Positions 30,847 through 42,006 of a DNA stretch of 64,000 nt are shown here, one piece after another; position 1 is the stretch's first letter, and each line of letters opens with the position of its first letter. Both the position numbers and the translations under genes were made by a program. The notes beneath the pieces were generated by a model. The model saw nothing but the letters and a program-made list of their open reading frames with translations, was not told where the DNA came from and did not search any database. Source of the stretch: Mantamonas sphyraenae (lineage: Eukaryota; CRuMs; Mantamonadidae); NCBI GenBank assembly GCA_026936335.1, contig JAPMXV010000010.1, forward strand, positions 228,483-292,482, read 5' to 3'.

Positions 30847-33800
30847 TGCTCCGTGAATCGCGACGGTGCAAGTCCCAGCGCAGCCGAGGATGCGCCTGCG
30901 TGCACCTGCGAAGCTGAGGACGACGACGACGCGCCGCCATCACGCTGTACAATGGCACAGACGATTTCAAACTCGTAGTCTGTGTGCTGTCGCGGCGAGA
31001 AAAACACCTTGACTGGCCGGCTAGCACGCGCTGGCACGGTGCCTGCAGGTGGGTCGAATCGTAGGAACATGTCGTAGTGTTCGATCTCCTCCTGCGTGTC
31101 CGGATAGTGCACCTTGAGCTCGTAGTCCAGGTCCACGTAGCCTGCGTTGAGCACCGTGAGCTCCTTTTCGGCGGTGGTGAGCACCACCACCTCGCGAAAG
31201 TCCATGTGGCTGGGTTCCAGGCTCAACGAGCCTGCCAATCCCTCGCCAAACACAGTGACCTGGATACTCTCTGCGTGCTGGCTGTGGTTGCCCGCGCTGA
31301 CCCTGCCCGACGATTGCGACAACTGCTGGCCGTCCAGCTCGGCTACCGAGGTGACGGCACACCTCACCCTGTGTTTGTACTGGCGTTCCGAGCGTGGCAT
31401 GAAGCGCCAGGTGATTTCGGTGCTCTGATTGCCCTGAAGCAAGCCTGCCGACGGCTCGACCTCTAGAAGCGAGCTCAACTCCTGAGGCACGAGCCACTGG
31501 TAGCGCACGGGAATGCGCGACGGGTTTGTGATCAGGTAGCGTTTGTGGGACGCCGTGCCGATGCAGGTGGGTTTGAAAAACACACGTGCGCCGTTGTCTG
31601 CCACCAGCTTGGGCACAAACCCGGTACCGTGCAGTTGCACACGCACCGTGTTGACGGTGGAGCCGTTCAACATCACGGTGAGGTTGTGGCGGTACACTTG
31701 CTGAGCATCCGGGTTGAAGCGCACTCCGACAATCTGAAACTCGTTGGGACGGATCACGCCGTTGCTCGGTTTGCAATGGAACACGTGCGCGTCATCCTGC
31801 AGGATTTGGAAGCGCACGGCAGTATCGCCCCGGTTGGTGAGCAAAAACGTCTGGAAGGCGTCGTTGCTGACATGCGAAGGCGGAAAGATGATCTCCGGCC
31901 TGTTGCTGGCCACCTCGGGGATAAACTGGTCGAGCGACGGCACGGTGTTGCCTGTGGCAAACACCTCGAGGTTCCAGGGAGGACATACGGTGGCCTCGCT
32001 GACCAGACGGAAGTTGCGCATGGTCTTGTAGGACACCTGGCACTGCATCGTGTTGGCAAACGTCTGGTTGCTCATGTCTGGGCGGAAGCCGACCTTGAAA
32101 GCAAACTCGCTGCCCGGTTTGATGTCGGCCGTGCTCGGGGTCACGTTGAAGAACTGCGGGCACTCGTTTGCGTCGGAACAGGTGGTGCGTGTCATCTGCG
32201 TGCCGCTGTATGTGCTGCTGTACTCCAGAGAACGCGACGTGTCGCGCGGTTCAATCCAGTTTGCAGTCACCTTGCCCTTGGTGTTGTTGGTGATGGTGAT
32301 GACATGGTAGTCGGCGGCGCGCAGATGCGAGCACTGGCCAAACTCGATCACGGTGGCGTCCAGATGGACCTCTTTGCGAACGTCGTCATCGTCCGCAAAG
32401 AAGGAGGCCCATGACTCGCTCTCTGGTCGTTTGCGTGCACGCGGCGCCTCCCGATCACTGGCCACAGTCTTCATGCGGCGAATGGTGCTGAGTTTGCTGC
32501 GGTACGTGACCTGGCCCGAGTTTTTGTCGTTGCCCTCTGGGTCGTCGTCCTCGTCGCCGTTGTCGCCGCCGCGCTCACGCAGTGCGTCCTCCAGCAGTTC
32601 AGGAGGGAGCAAAGAGAGGCCTGATCGCTTGCGGTCGTAGTAGCGCGAGATGTGGCGCTGGTAGATGGGAGGTGGACGCTGGTTGAGGTCGTAGCCTGTG
32701 CCAATGAGGTCGAGATGGACAGGCTGCTGGTTGAGCACGAGGCAAAAGACGCGCTTGTAATAGTTGATGGGGTGAGTGGGCGTAAAGGTGAGGGTGAGGT
32801 GTGTGCTGACGTGCGGAGCGAGGGTGCCCTGGATGACGGGGAAGGAGAAGGCGCCAAAGTACTCGTTCTCAAAGTTGAAATAGGCCGGCGAGTCGGAGTC
32901 GTTGTGGAGGTAGACGACCTTGGTAGCGCTGGAGCCCAGCTGTACATTGCCAAAGTTGAGCGAGGTTGTGCTGAGAGAAAAGTTGGGGCCGATGGCGTTT
33001 GCGGTGCACTTGATGGTGACGATGTTGCCTCCGGGAGTGGTGACCTGAAAGGTGTCTGCTGAGAAGAGACCGGCGGTGTGGGGCTGGTAGGACAGGGTGA
33101 GGGTCTGGGACTGGCCTGGCTGGATGACGCCTTTGCGGGCACTCCAGGTGAAGGCCGGATCGTAGTCATCCTCGACGCGGGAGATGGCCCACGTGGCGCG
33201 CACAAGCGATATGTTCTCCAGAGTAAGGGTGCGCGTGGGGTTTGCCTCGAGGCGGACATCGCCAAAGTCGATTTCCTTTGTGCTAGCCTTCAGGAACGGA
33301 TACTTGCCGATGCCCTGGAGCTCGAGGGCAAACTGGCGGTGATTGAGGACGGTAGCAACGGCAGTGGCAAGCATGACGGAGGCGTCTGTGGGAGAAAAGG
33401 TGGCCGTAAAGGTTTGGGTGGCGCCTGGTTTGAGGGTGGCCTGTGCAGGGGCAATGCTGAATGGTGCAGCAATCTGCCAGGAGACGACAGCGTCGAGCTC
33501 GCCGTCGTTGATGACTTGAAAGTCTGCAGAAGTGTGCTCGTTGACGGGGCAGTAGCTAAAGTCGAGGTTCTCGGGCACGCGGACGCTGATGAACTTGAGG
33601 GTAGCGCGGATGGGGACACGGTAGGAGCCCTCGTCGGTGTAAAACTCGACAAAGTCGTCGTAAGGTTCCTGTGGTGTGGGAGGTGTGTGATGTGTGAGCG
33701 GATGCGGCGAGGGAGGCGGCGGGGGGGAACGAAGGATGGGCAACGGTCACCGGCGCGAGAGGCAACGGACGGGGACTAAAGAGGCAGGCGGGATGGATGG

Positions 33801-34296
33801 GGTTGTTGGCAGGGCATGGAAGGGAGTGTGGGACACAGGGGATGTGTGGGCATGGAGAGGGGATGTAGAAAGGGCGGTAGGGCATATGGGAGGCTGGGTT
33901 GTGCAGAGGCGGCAAAGAGGTTTTGGCGGCTGAGGAGTGGGGACGAACCTTTTTCACGGGCCTAAAGGTGACATTGATGGTTGTGGACATGCCAGCACTG
34001 AGAATGATGGTCTCTGGGAATTCCATAGAGAAGTAGCGCGTCTTTGGCAGCTTGTAGCGGAACTTGATGGCCGCTGTGGTGACGTTTCGGACGTGCAGCT
34101 TCTTCACGTAGTCGCCGCCCGGCTCCCAGCTGTGCCAGTCGAGGCCTGAGCCAAAGTCGAGACCCAGCTTCTGGATACGTGGTTTGGAACGGGTAGGCAC
34201 GGCTCGTGCCTTGAAGGTGCCGTCCTTGTTGCGCGTAGACGCCAACATGGACGTGCTCGCGAGCCGGTGCTGGCGACGCGGAGACCGGGTGCTCAT
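28083..34296 (-). CDS. CFAP65: CFAP65 cilia/flagella-associated protein
   Basis: CFAP65 (CCDC108) is a large protein of motile cilia with many ASH/MSP-type immunoglobulin-like domains, placed at the axonemal central apparatus. Two exons, 34296-33949 and 33668-28083, join in phase 0 to 1,977 aa, close to human (about 1,925). The N-terminal region GLDWHSWEPGGDYVKKL, KLPKTRYFSMEFPETIILS and NVTFRPVKK mirrors the family signature (W..GGEYTKHL, PKTKFFF, IVFRPLEKK). Repeated beta-domains follow, with segments such as LKPGATQTFTATFSP, IQPGQSQTLTLSY, LSTTSLNFGNVQLGS, LTLTFTPTHPINYYKRVFC and YYDRKRSGLSLLPPELL. A poly-Ser run (CTG repeats at 30811-30843) lies in the middle. The C-terminus is a Glu/Arg-rich coiled coil. 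It sits between CFAP20 and a basic protein, all on one strand. The gene implies a flagellated cell. Confidence 0.93.
30811..30843. repeat. (CTG)n trinucleotide repeat coding poly-Ser in CFAP65
   Basis: Eleven consecutive CTG/GCT units on the + strand encode a serine tract on the minus strand. Similar AGC runs encode poly-Ser in the C2 protein near 16330-16367, and TCC/GGA runs do so elsewhere. Confidence 0.85.
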
Positions 34297-34508
34297 GGGT
34301 GTTGGGTTGGTTGAAGCTGGGCCGAGGGAATGACCGAAGGAGACCAAGGGGGAGTACGCAGTGATGAATGGAGCAGTGTGATGGCGAATGAGCAGTGGCG
34401 GGGCAGATGGAGGGGATGGAATGTGCGTGCGTGAGGGACGAGACGGGGAAAAGCAACGGGGTTGCATCTGCACAATTGAGAATTTGTTGTGTGTGTGCGT
34501 GTGGAGGA

Positions 34509-35540
34509 TCACTTGGGGTTCTGGATGGGGAGGAAGAGCTTGAACTCGGCGGGGAGCTCCTCCTCGGAGTAGAGGCGGTCGGAGAAATAGATTCGGCGGA
34601 TGCGGCAGTTGGCATGGATCTGCACACGCAGGGTCTCGATGTAGTTGGTGCCGTAGGCACGGCGAGTGAAATCAGAGAGGTTGAACTGAATCTGGTTCCA
34701 GCCCTCGTCGAGGCGCATGGGCATGGTGCAGATGAAGGGCTTGACGCGCGTGGTGGACTGGTAGTTGCTTGCGCGGAAGCGACGGCGAATGTTCTTGTCG
34801 TCGAGCACTGTGACTTCAAAGGTAAAGTACTTCTTGAGCTGTGTTGTGTTGTGTGTCGGAAAGGCCAAAGGGGGAGCAGAGACGACGGGAGCGCGGGATG
34901 TCAGAGAGGGTCCGGTTTTGGAACGGGGGGAGGGGCTGAAGAGTGCGGGATGGACGTGAAAGGGGTAGGGTATGGGTGTGGGCGTGCGGGTTGCCAACGT
35001 ACGTTTTTGATGATCATGACCAGGAAGGGCAGCTTGATACCGAGCGTCTTCTTCTTGCTGGCCGGGCAGGTGATGTAGTTGGTCGAGACGTTGGTCCCCA
35101 TGATTTCCAGCACACAGGACTGGATATCCGGGTCTGTGATCCTCTTGATGTGACCGTTGCGCACTGTGAGGATGCGAAGGATGAGGTGAAGAGGGAAGGG
35201 TGTTGCGACAGGCACGTGTGAAGGGAGGGTGGGGTGTGAGCGAATTGTGAACGGCGGTTGGCTGGCGGGTGCACGCGCGGTAACTGCCGATGCGAGATGG
35301 ATGGAAAGCAGGCAAGGACTCACCCGTCTTGTCCCAGATCTGAAGGGGTTTGCTCCTGTAGGTAGGAAGGGGCAGGGGGAAGCGTGTGTGAGGAGTGGCC
35401 CGGGCGAGAAGCAATACTTGGGCTTTTTTCTCGCTCCGGGGGGCTTGGGCGCATTTTGCAGGGCGCGCACAGGGACAGGACACGTACCCGACACTGTAAA
35501 GAATGGACAAAAAGCCCGACTGGAATGTGTTCTTGAACAT
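34509..35540 (-). CDS. CFAP20: CFAP20 / BUG22 cilia-associated protein
   Basis: CFAP20 (GTL3, BUG22) is a small, extremely conserved protein at the inner junction of axonemal doublet microtubules. Four exons (35540-35488, 35355-35324, 35163-35003, 34838-34509) join in frame to 191 aa, against 193 in human. The sequence starts [20 protein letters not shown] and has [97 protein letters not shown] and [20 protein letters not shown]. The family is almost invariant, so the call is secure. The 32-bp second exon is unusually small. It lies 212 bp upstream of CFAP65 on the same strand. Confidence 0.97.
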   Translation of the reverse strand: MFKNTFQSGFLSILYSVGYVSCPCARPAKCAQAPRSEKKAQVLLLARATPHTRFPLPLPTYRSKPLQIWDKTGESLPAFHPSRIGSYRACTRQPTAVHNSLTPHPPFTRACRNTLPSSPHPSHPHSAQRSHQEDHRPGYPVLCAGNHGDQRLDQLHHLPGQQEEDARYQAALPGHDHQKRTLATRTPTPIPYPFHVHPALFSPSPRSKTGPSLTSRAPVVSAPPLAFPTHNTTQLKKYFTFEVTVLDDKNIRRRFRASNYQSTTRVKPFICTMPMRLDEGWNQIQFNLSDFTRRAYGTNYIETLRVQIHANCRIRRIYFSDRLYSEEELPAEFKLFLPIQNPK

Positions 35541-36238
35541 GGTGCCGCTCGTGTGGGTTTGTCTGTGGGTATTGGAGTCGGCCGGACGTGTGAGTGGGCA
35601 ACGGTCACCTGGGTCGAGGGAGGCGTGGAGGCACAGGGTTGGCCTGCGAGGCACCAAGGGTCACGAGCAGCACACACACATGCGCAGCACGTGTACAAAC
35701 ACACGCGGCAATCATGTGCACGTGTGCAGACACAAATGCACACATGGGCGTGACGCAGGGTCGGCTCGTCGATCACTCGACCAACGGCTCCTTTTTCCTG
35801 AGCGACGCCTGCACTCAGCCAGACGTGTTGCACACGTGCAGAGGCCGTGGGTCGACGGCAGGTGCAATTTTGCATGTGTTTGCACGCTGGCCAAGCGCGA
35901 GCGAGGTCAAGGGTGCGCGGCAGAGGCGTGTTTTGTGCGGAGCTTGTGTGTCGCACAATTTCGCCGTGCACTCGAACGAGAGGTCGACACGCTGCGACGC
36001 ACACAATGCGCGAGGCAGACGCGCCTCGCCTTTTTGGTGTCGACCGTGTGTGCGTGTGTGTGTGTGTGTGTGCGTGTGTACGCTTGTGGCATGCAGGGGT
36101 GTTGGAAATGACGTACAAAGGGTGGGGCGGGTTTCGTTTGTTGCAGGCGGGCGGCTGCTGGTTCCCACGCTTGCATCACAGTCACAGAACACCTTGGTTC
36201 TGTTCTGTTGCACTCCGGGCGCACGGATGGATCCGGAT
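35541..36238. other. Spacer between CFAP20 start and SAC1 stop
   Basis: These ~700 bp hold the CFAP20 promoter and the 3' flank of the SAC1 gene. A GT repeat lies at about 36048-36080. Long open frames cross the region on both strands, but they are low-complexity and show no family motif. No gene is supported. Confidence 0.5.
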
Positions 36239-38513
36239 TTACAGGTGACACACATCGACCAGGTTCTTGCCTTGGCCAATGACACCGACCTTGGTGACAA
36301 TGGCAAGGGTGGCGAGCCACAGGGCGGCGACGGCGTAGGACGGGGTGTCCTCGGGCAGCACAAGCACAGTGACGGCAGCCAGCATCATAAAGACCATCAC
36401 AAAGATGGTCAGGACGTTCATGGCCGGGCTGAGGGCACCGTAGCGTCGGGCAGTCGCAAACGGGTGCTGCTCGGGAGCACTCTTGGGCTGATGTTCACCG
36501 GAAAGCAGACGGAAGCTGTCTTGACGCTCACCATCGTACAGGTTGTTGTACACATAGCGCATGACGGAGTTGCGGCCATCCTGCAGGGCGCCGCCGATGC
36601 TTCGCTTTCCCGTGCGCGTGAAATCGGTCTTGAGGGCCGGGGTGCCGCTGTACTGGATGCTGCAGGCATCGGCGTTGTCGGCCCACACATTGCGAAAGAC
36701 CGATTCGAATGCGGCGTCCCACTTGTACAGGCCGGTCATTTTCTTGAGCTGCTCGACGAGCATCATGCGATCAAACACGCTCTGGACGACGTTGGTGCGG
36801 TCGAGGCAGTCCATGCAGTTTGTGCGCACGACGTGTGTCTGGCGCTGCATCACGTCACCGTCGCGTGTGCCCAGCCAGAAGCCGCCGGCCTTGACGTCGT
36901 CGGCAATCTTGGGCCACAGGTCCTTCTCGATGTTCTCGTACTTCATCTTGCGGCACATGTGGTGAAAGTCCCAGTGGACGTAGTCGACCTTGGCTTGGCC
37001 GTTGCCCTTGTCCTGGTAAGCCTGGTGGACGGCAGCAAAGGCGTCGCTGAGGGCCTGTTGGTCTCCCTTGGCGTCGACGAGGTTGACCATGGCCACGTCG
37101 CCGTAGCGTGTGGTCTGCTCCTCAATGTGTTTGTAGAAGGCCTTTGCGTGGTGCTCGATGTTATCTGCGTCCTGGATGGCCACCTTGGGCGTGTACCTCA
37201 TGGTGACTTGTTGGGTCCAGTAGACCGGGATGGAGCCGCGGCTCTGCACAAACGAGGACATTTGGTTGTCTGCAACGAGGATCTGCTCGGTCTCCACCTG
37301 GTTGGCCACGTTGCCCTGCTCGTCGATGCCGCGCTGGTTGAAGCGAACCCCGACGCGAAAGCGCGAGCGACGCGAGAGCAGCGAGAACTGCACGTCGTGG
37401 TCTTCAAGCTTGGTGTTCTCGATGCGTGCGACTGTCAAGGTCAAGGGGTGCATGGGGTGCATGGGGTGCATGGGGAGAGTATGGAGAGAGTGGGGAGAGT
37501 GGGGAGATGTTAGCCGAAGCGTGCAGGTGTGTTTGGGAGAGGGAACGGGAGCACAGGCACTCACAGCCATGCATCACAGGCAGGATCCAAGAGGAGGCGC
37601 CGGCCTTGGCGAGCGACTGGACGTGGATGTAGTTCCAGAAGAAGCGCGGGTCTGCGTCCTCCCACAGGGCCTTGTTGCTCCCCAAGGTGGTCGCAGTTGG
37701 TCTGGAGGTTGTTTGTGAGGTCGTAGTTGTAGCTAAAGTAGAGGAAGGGAGCAAGATCAGCGAGGCTTGTTTCAAGCATGTTGCGATAGATGGCTTCCTC
37801 CTGGCGGGACTGGTCCGAGAGGGAGTCGGGCAGCTCTGTGTAGTAGACGGCGGTGCTGGTCACTTTCCACACGTCCTGCTCAGCCAGGCTCCCTACGTTT
37901 TCGCGCCCCGTAATGAGCACCAAGGCGGGGCCTGGGCAATGTGGATGGGCGAGAAAGTGCAATGTACAACCGATGGGGTGTTGCGGGCAGTTCCGGTGTC
38001 AGCATGGCTTTGGTTGCGACGTAGGGTGGGACGAACGCGCGGAGTGAAAAAGGGATCGAATTGGAATTGCGCACCTGCGTTGAACTCGGCGAGGCCGTAC
38101 ACGCCGTGAACAGCAATGCCTCCAGCGGTGTCCTTGGCAGGGTTGGTGTCTAACGGTGCGGCCAGCGACGTCGGATGGGCCGGGGGCATCGTGTCGTGGC
38201 GAGACGAGCAAAGGCAAGGGAACGGGAGGAGTGGAGTGTGAGCAGCGTGTGACGTCGATGATTGTGTGGGCCATTTGGCAGAGGGGCTGGGTTGCAGGCA
38301 CTGTGGCTGGGTTGGGGAGGTTTGGTGGAAACGGGGGGAGGGAGGGCAGTGGACAGTGGGCAGGAGGGCGGTGGACATACTGCTGGTGGTGATCGCATAG
38401 GGGGCCTTGCGCTGGATGCAAAGGAAGGTCTGGGAGTCGGCCTTGGCAGCGTCGGTGGCCTCGAGGACAAAGCTCTCGGGGCTCTGGTAGAACTTGAGCT
38501 GTTCAAAGGGCAT
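36239..38513 (-). CDS. SACM1L: SAC1-type phosphoinositide phosphatase (one apparent frameshift)
   Basis: Sac1 removes phosphate mainly from PI4P at ER/Golgi membranes. Exons 38513-38381, 38149-38075, 37931-37565 and 37431-36239 give about 588 aa (human 587). Matches include the start MPFEQLKFYQSPESFVLEA, GVYGLAEFNAGPALVLITG, YFSYNYDLTNNLQ, ALWEDADPRFFWN, WILPVMHGF, and the catalytic CX5R in RTNCMDCLDRTNVVQ. Two C-terminal transmembrane segments end the protein (AMNVLTIFVMVFMMLAAVTV and a second near 36300). Within exon 3 the frame slips. Removing one base from the CCCC run at 37680-37683 (GGGG in the gene sense) restores it, and total coding length is 1 modulo 3, as expected for one extra base. 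Everything else is intact, so an assembly error is likely. Confidence 0.92.
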
Positions 38514-38574
38514 GTGGGAAAGGGGGAGTCGGGGTTTGTGGATGGTGCGCGAGCGCGAGCAGGAAGGGAAGCAG
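38514..38574. promoter_or_regulatory. Very short divergent promoter, SAC1 / C2 protein
   Basis: Only 61 bp separate the two head-to-head start codons chosen. An in-frame ATG of the C2 gene at 38542 would shrink it to 28 bp. Promoter elements must overlap leaders or coding sequence. Confidence 0.45.
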
Positions 38575-40319
38575 ATGGCGCAGTCGGGCCAAAAGCCCTT
38601 GTGGGGCAAGCATCAACACGAGTACGACACGGAGGAACTGACGAGTGAAGACGACGACTCCACGGACGAAGAAGAGGCGGAGTATCATGCGCAGCCGTTT
38701 GCCACGTCGCAGATGGACTCGAGTGACGAGGAGGAAGCAAATCGCCCGCCACCGCCAATCATGTCGTACGACAGCACACATCAGCCTGGAGCAGCGATGT
38801 GGAACACAAGGGAGGAAGCAAGACAGGAGGAGGTGGAGGAGGAGGAAGACGAAGACGAAGAAGAAGAGGAGGAGGTGAAGGTGGTGCAGGAACAGAGGCC
38901 GAAAAAGCCAGTGGTGCCGCCGCTGCCTCTGATGGCGGAGACGTTGGGCCAAGGCGCCGGCCCGCAGGACGCAGGGACACACGCAGATGAAGTGGAGGCG
39001 GAAGGACAGGTGAGCACACGGAATGCACAGGCGGTAGCCATGCTGGCAGCTTCACAGGCAGCAGAAGTGACGCAGCAGCGGAAGGAGAAGGAGAAAGCAG
39101 AGACAAAGGACGGCGGTGACAACGACACGGCGGGAGCCGGCGGAGGCGACGAGAGCGAAGAGGAGGCGTCAGACTCGTCGCTGGAGGAGGACGCGGACGT
39201 GTTGCGAGCAAAGTACCCTGATAATCCATACTACAATGAGCGTGCACTGTACAAGACGCTGAAGCAGTCGCCGGTGGTGGCCAAGTACTACTTTGACGGG
39301 GAGGAGAACGAAGGAGAGCAGGGGGGCAGCAGCAGCAGCAGCAACAGCATTCACGGAAGCGGTGGGAACAGCAGTGGCAGGCGGAGAAACGGACGACAGC
39401 GCGGGGCCACAGGGAATCCGACCATGCTTGCGCAGATGCGAAAGAACAACAGCGCGAGCCGGCTGACGCTGGGCAGCAGCAGCTTAAACTTGGGAAGGAG
39501 TGGCTCAGCGAGCTCAACGAGCTCAAAACGATCGGCGTTGAACCGGACAGATAGTACGATCAGTTTGATGGGCGGTGCAGACGAGATTGACGCCAAGCTG
39601 ATTCCACAGACGACGAACGAGGTGAAAAGCGAAAAGGTAAAGGAGGTGACGCTGATGGACAACCAGTTTCGCATCACGGTGATCGAGGCACGAGGCCTGG
39701 TGGCCGCTGACTCGAACGGATTGAGTGACCCGTATGTGAAAGTGAGCTACGGCCGCAGCAAGGGCAAAGGCGGACGGAAGGAAACGACAGACGTGATCTA
39801 CAAGACGTTGGACCCGATTTGGGACGAGGCATTTCTTTTGTAAGTGGAGGGAAGGAGACGCCGGGTGAGGGGAGAAGCGAGAGTGCAAAGATGGAGTTCC
39901 CCGTGCAACTCACACAAAGTTTGTACAGTACATACGATGGGACAGACGAGATCATGCTGGAAGTTTGGGATCACGACCATGTGAGCGCAGACGATTTCCT
40001 GGGGCGTGCGGTGATCCGGTTGTCGGACTGTGCGGGCCCGGCGGCACCCGAGATTCTGGACACGTGGGAGAGTTTGAAGAAGCGTGTGGAGAAGAAGAAG
40101 AAGGAGCACGTAAAAGGAGAGATCCGGTTTGCAATCGAGGCGAAACGGGTCAGCCTCAAGGCTCAGGAGCTGACGCTGGAGCAAAAGCAGCTCCTGGAGC
40201 AGGAGATTGCGCTGCGGACGCGAAGGCAGCAGGTGACACCGCCGTACTGCTCGTTTGATCTAATTGTGATGGCAGTGTTTGCGGTGGTGGCATACATCTA
40301 CGGGACATCAGCTGGGTGA
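38575..40319 (+). CDS. C2-domain tail-anchored protein with acidic N-terminus
   Basis: Exons 38575-39839 and 39929-40319 join in frame (551 aa; donor TT|GTAAG, acceptor TACAG|T). The first ~340 residues are low-complexity: an acidic Glu/Asp tract, then Ser/Asn-rich sequence. A segment ILRAKYPDNPYYNE-like (VLRAKYPDNPYYNE) around residue 210 may be a short linear motif. One C2 domain spans about 360-480: FRITVIEARGLVAADSNGLS-DPYV, LDPIWDEAFLFTYDGTDEIM and WDHDHVSADDFLGR, with the calcium-loop aspartates present. The C-terminus VTPPYCSFDLIVMAVFAVVA is a probable tail anchor. The KEVTL...FRITV C2 start and the VTPP-x-SFDL tail are shared with the protein at 15744-17329, so the two are paralogues. 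Probable role: membrane tethering. It converges on PP2C with 56 bp between stops. Confidence 0.82.
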
Positions 40320-40375
40320 ATGTGGGGTGGGGGGACGTGTTTTGTTTCAATTTTCAGATTCAGCGATGTTGTCTC

Positions 40376-41936
40376 TCACAGGGCCACCACAATGCAAGTG
40401 ACGTTGTCAGTGGAGCCGCGCTCGATGCTTGCCTCGACCAAGGCCTGAGACAGCTGCTCGGTGTCCCATTGGTCGTCTTCGGGGAGGAGGTTGGAGAGGG
40501 TTTGGGCCATGTCAAGGTCGGTAAAGACATCCCATACGCCGTCGCAAGCAATGATGATGAGTTGGTCGTCTTCGGTGATGGTGTGTGTGCTGGTGTAGGG
40601 ATCGGGAGGCACAAAGGCCTTCATGGAATGGTCTCCGATGGCACGGCTGACGGCGAGGGAAGCGTTGACGCGATTCCGGATGACAATGCCGCCTGCAGCG
40701 ACGATGCGGTCGACCTCCTCGGGCAGGTTTGGCTTGTGATCGTAGGAAAGGCGTGTGGCGATGAGGGCCGGGGTGTTGCCTGTCTCCTCGGCCTCTTTGA
40801 GAGCGGCTGCAGCAGCGGCCTCTTCCTCTGCCTTTTGCTTGGCAGCCCTCTTGGCAGCCTTCTTGGCGGCCTTTTCGACGGCAGACTGCTTCCTGTTTTC
40901 TGCCTCTTCGCTCGTCTCGTCGTCGCTATCGCTGTCGCTGTCTTTGACGGGGGTCACCGGGGCCACGGTGTCCTTGCCCTCCACAGTCTGATCGGCCCCG
41001 TATTTTGAGCTGTGTTGGTAGGAGGTGAGATGAGTAAGCAAGGGGATTGGACAATGAGGGTTGGGTCACGGGTATGTGGAAGCAGAGGAAGGGGAAGGGG
41101 TGGGGCGCGGGAGGAGGCGTACATGAGAACGGCGCGGGCGTCGCCGCAGTTTGCGGTATAGATGCATCGCTGGTTGTCTTGGTTGTTGCGAATCATGCAG
41201 GTGACGACGGTGGTGCCTGCGTCCTTGACACCTGCGTCAAGGAGCTCGTCGTCGGTCTTTTTGTAGGCGAGGTGCCAGAACTGAGGCCAGTCGTCGACGG
41301 GACCTTGCTTGAGAGCTTCTTGGACGTTCTGTGCAGCAGGATGCGGCGTCCCCACGCGTGTGTGTAAGCGCATGAGCCGGGACGCAAGGAAGGAAGCGCG
41401 CATGGAGGAGAAGGGGGGAGCAGGGAGGGGAAAGGGGCCAACACAAAAGTAATTTGGGGTGCCAAACTCACGTTGCTGAGGGCGGTCTTGACAAAGGCGG
41501 AGGCCTCGTCGCCCCCATGGCCGTCGTAGACACCGAAAAAGGCGGTGGAGTCTTCATCATTGAAGGAATCGACGAGCACGTGGGCGTCCTGTGTGTGTGG
41601 CGACGGACAAAGGGAGCGGGGCGGAGAGAACGCGGACGGCGAGTCAGGAACGGGCTGGGTGTTGGGCGAGAGCGAATGAAGGGCGGGAGAAGAGGCAGGG
41701 AGCGGGTTGCAACGGGTGTAGGGAGGACAGGGCAGCGGGAAAGTAGGGGATTGGAAGCAGAGAAGATGGCAGGACGGAAGGAAGGGAAGCGGGTGACGTT
41801 TCTGCAGAGGGAAAACGGTAGCAGGCGTAGGGCGTACCTCCATGGAAAAGCGGAAGCGGAGGTTGGGTTCCTCATACACGTGCGCAGACTTTACGGCGGA
41901 GCCGTCTTTGAAACCCTCTGCTGCACGTTCGGACAT
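40376..41936 (-). CDS. PP2C-family Ser/Thr protein phosphatase
   Basis: PP2C enzymes are metal-dependent Ser/Thr phosphatases. Exons 41936-41838, 41588-41472, 41328-41123 and 41009-40376 join in frame to 351 aa. Family motifs in order are RFRFSME|DAHVLVD, FFGVYDGHGGDEAS with the metal-binding Asp-Gly-His-Gly-Gly, AGTTVVTCMI, YTANCGDARAVL, LSYDHKPNLPEEVDRI, ASLAVSRAIGDHSMK, IIACDGVWDVFTD and GSTDNVTCIVV. All metal ligands look present. An insertion of about 70 residues rich in Lys/Ala/Glu and Asp/Ser splits the domain after the GDARAV motif. Introns fall exactly at phase 0 twice. No targeting signal or transmembrane segment is visible. It is divergent from the Tim17-like gene across 70 bp. Confidence 0.93.
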
Positions 41937-42006
41937 GGACGGGGGCTGCGGTTGGGTTGGTTTTGACAGGGCGCGGGCCGAGGCAGCAGAAGAATCGATC
42001 GTAGAG
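41937..42006. promoter_or_regulatory. Short divergent promoter, PP2C / Tim17-like gene
   Basis: Seventy bases separate the two opposed ATG codons. No recognisable core element was seen. Confidence 0.4.

Noticed and set aside
27960-30917. 985-codon plus-strand open frame
   Set aside because: Antisense to CFAP65 and its neighbour; His/Leu/Val-rich shadow with no domain, caused by GC-rich codon usage on the other strand.
35595-37513. 639-codon plus-strand frame
   Set aside because: Antisense to SAC1 and spacer; no recognisable motif.
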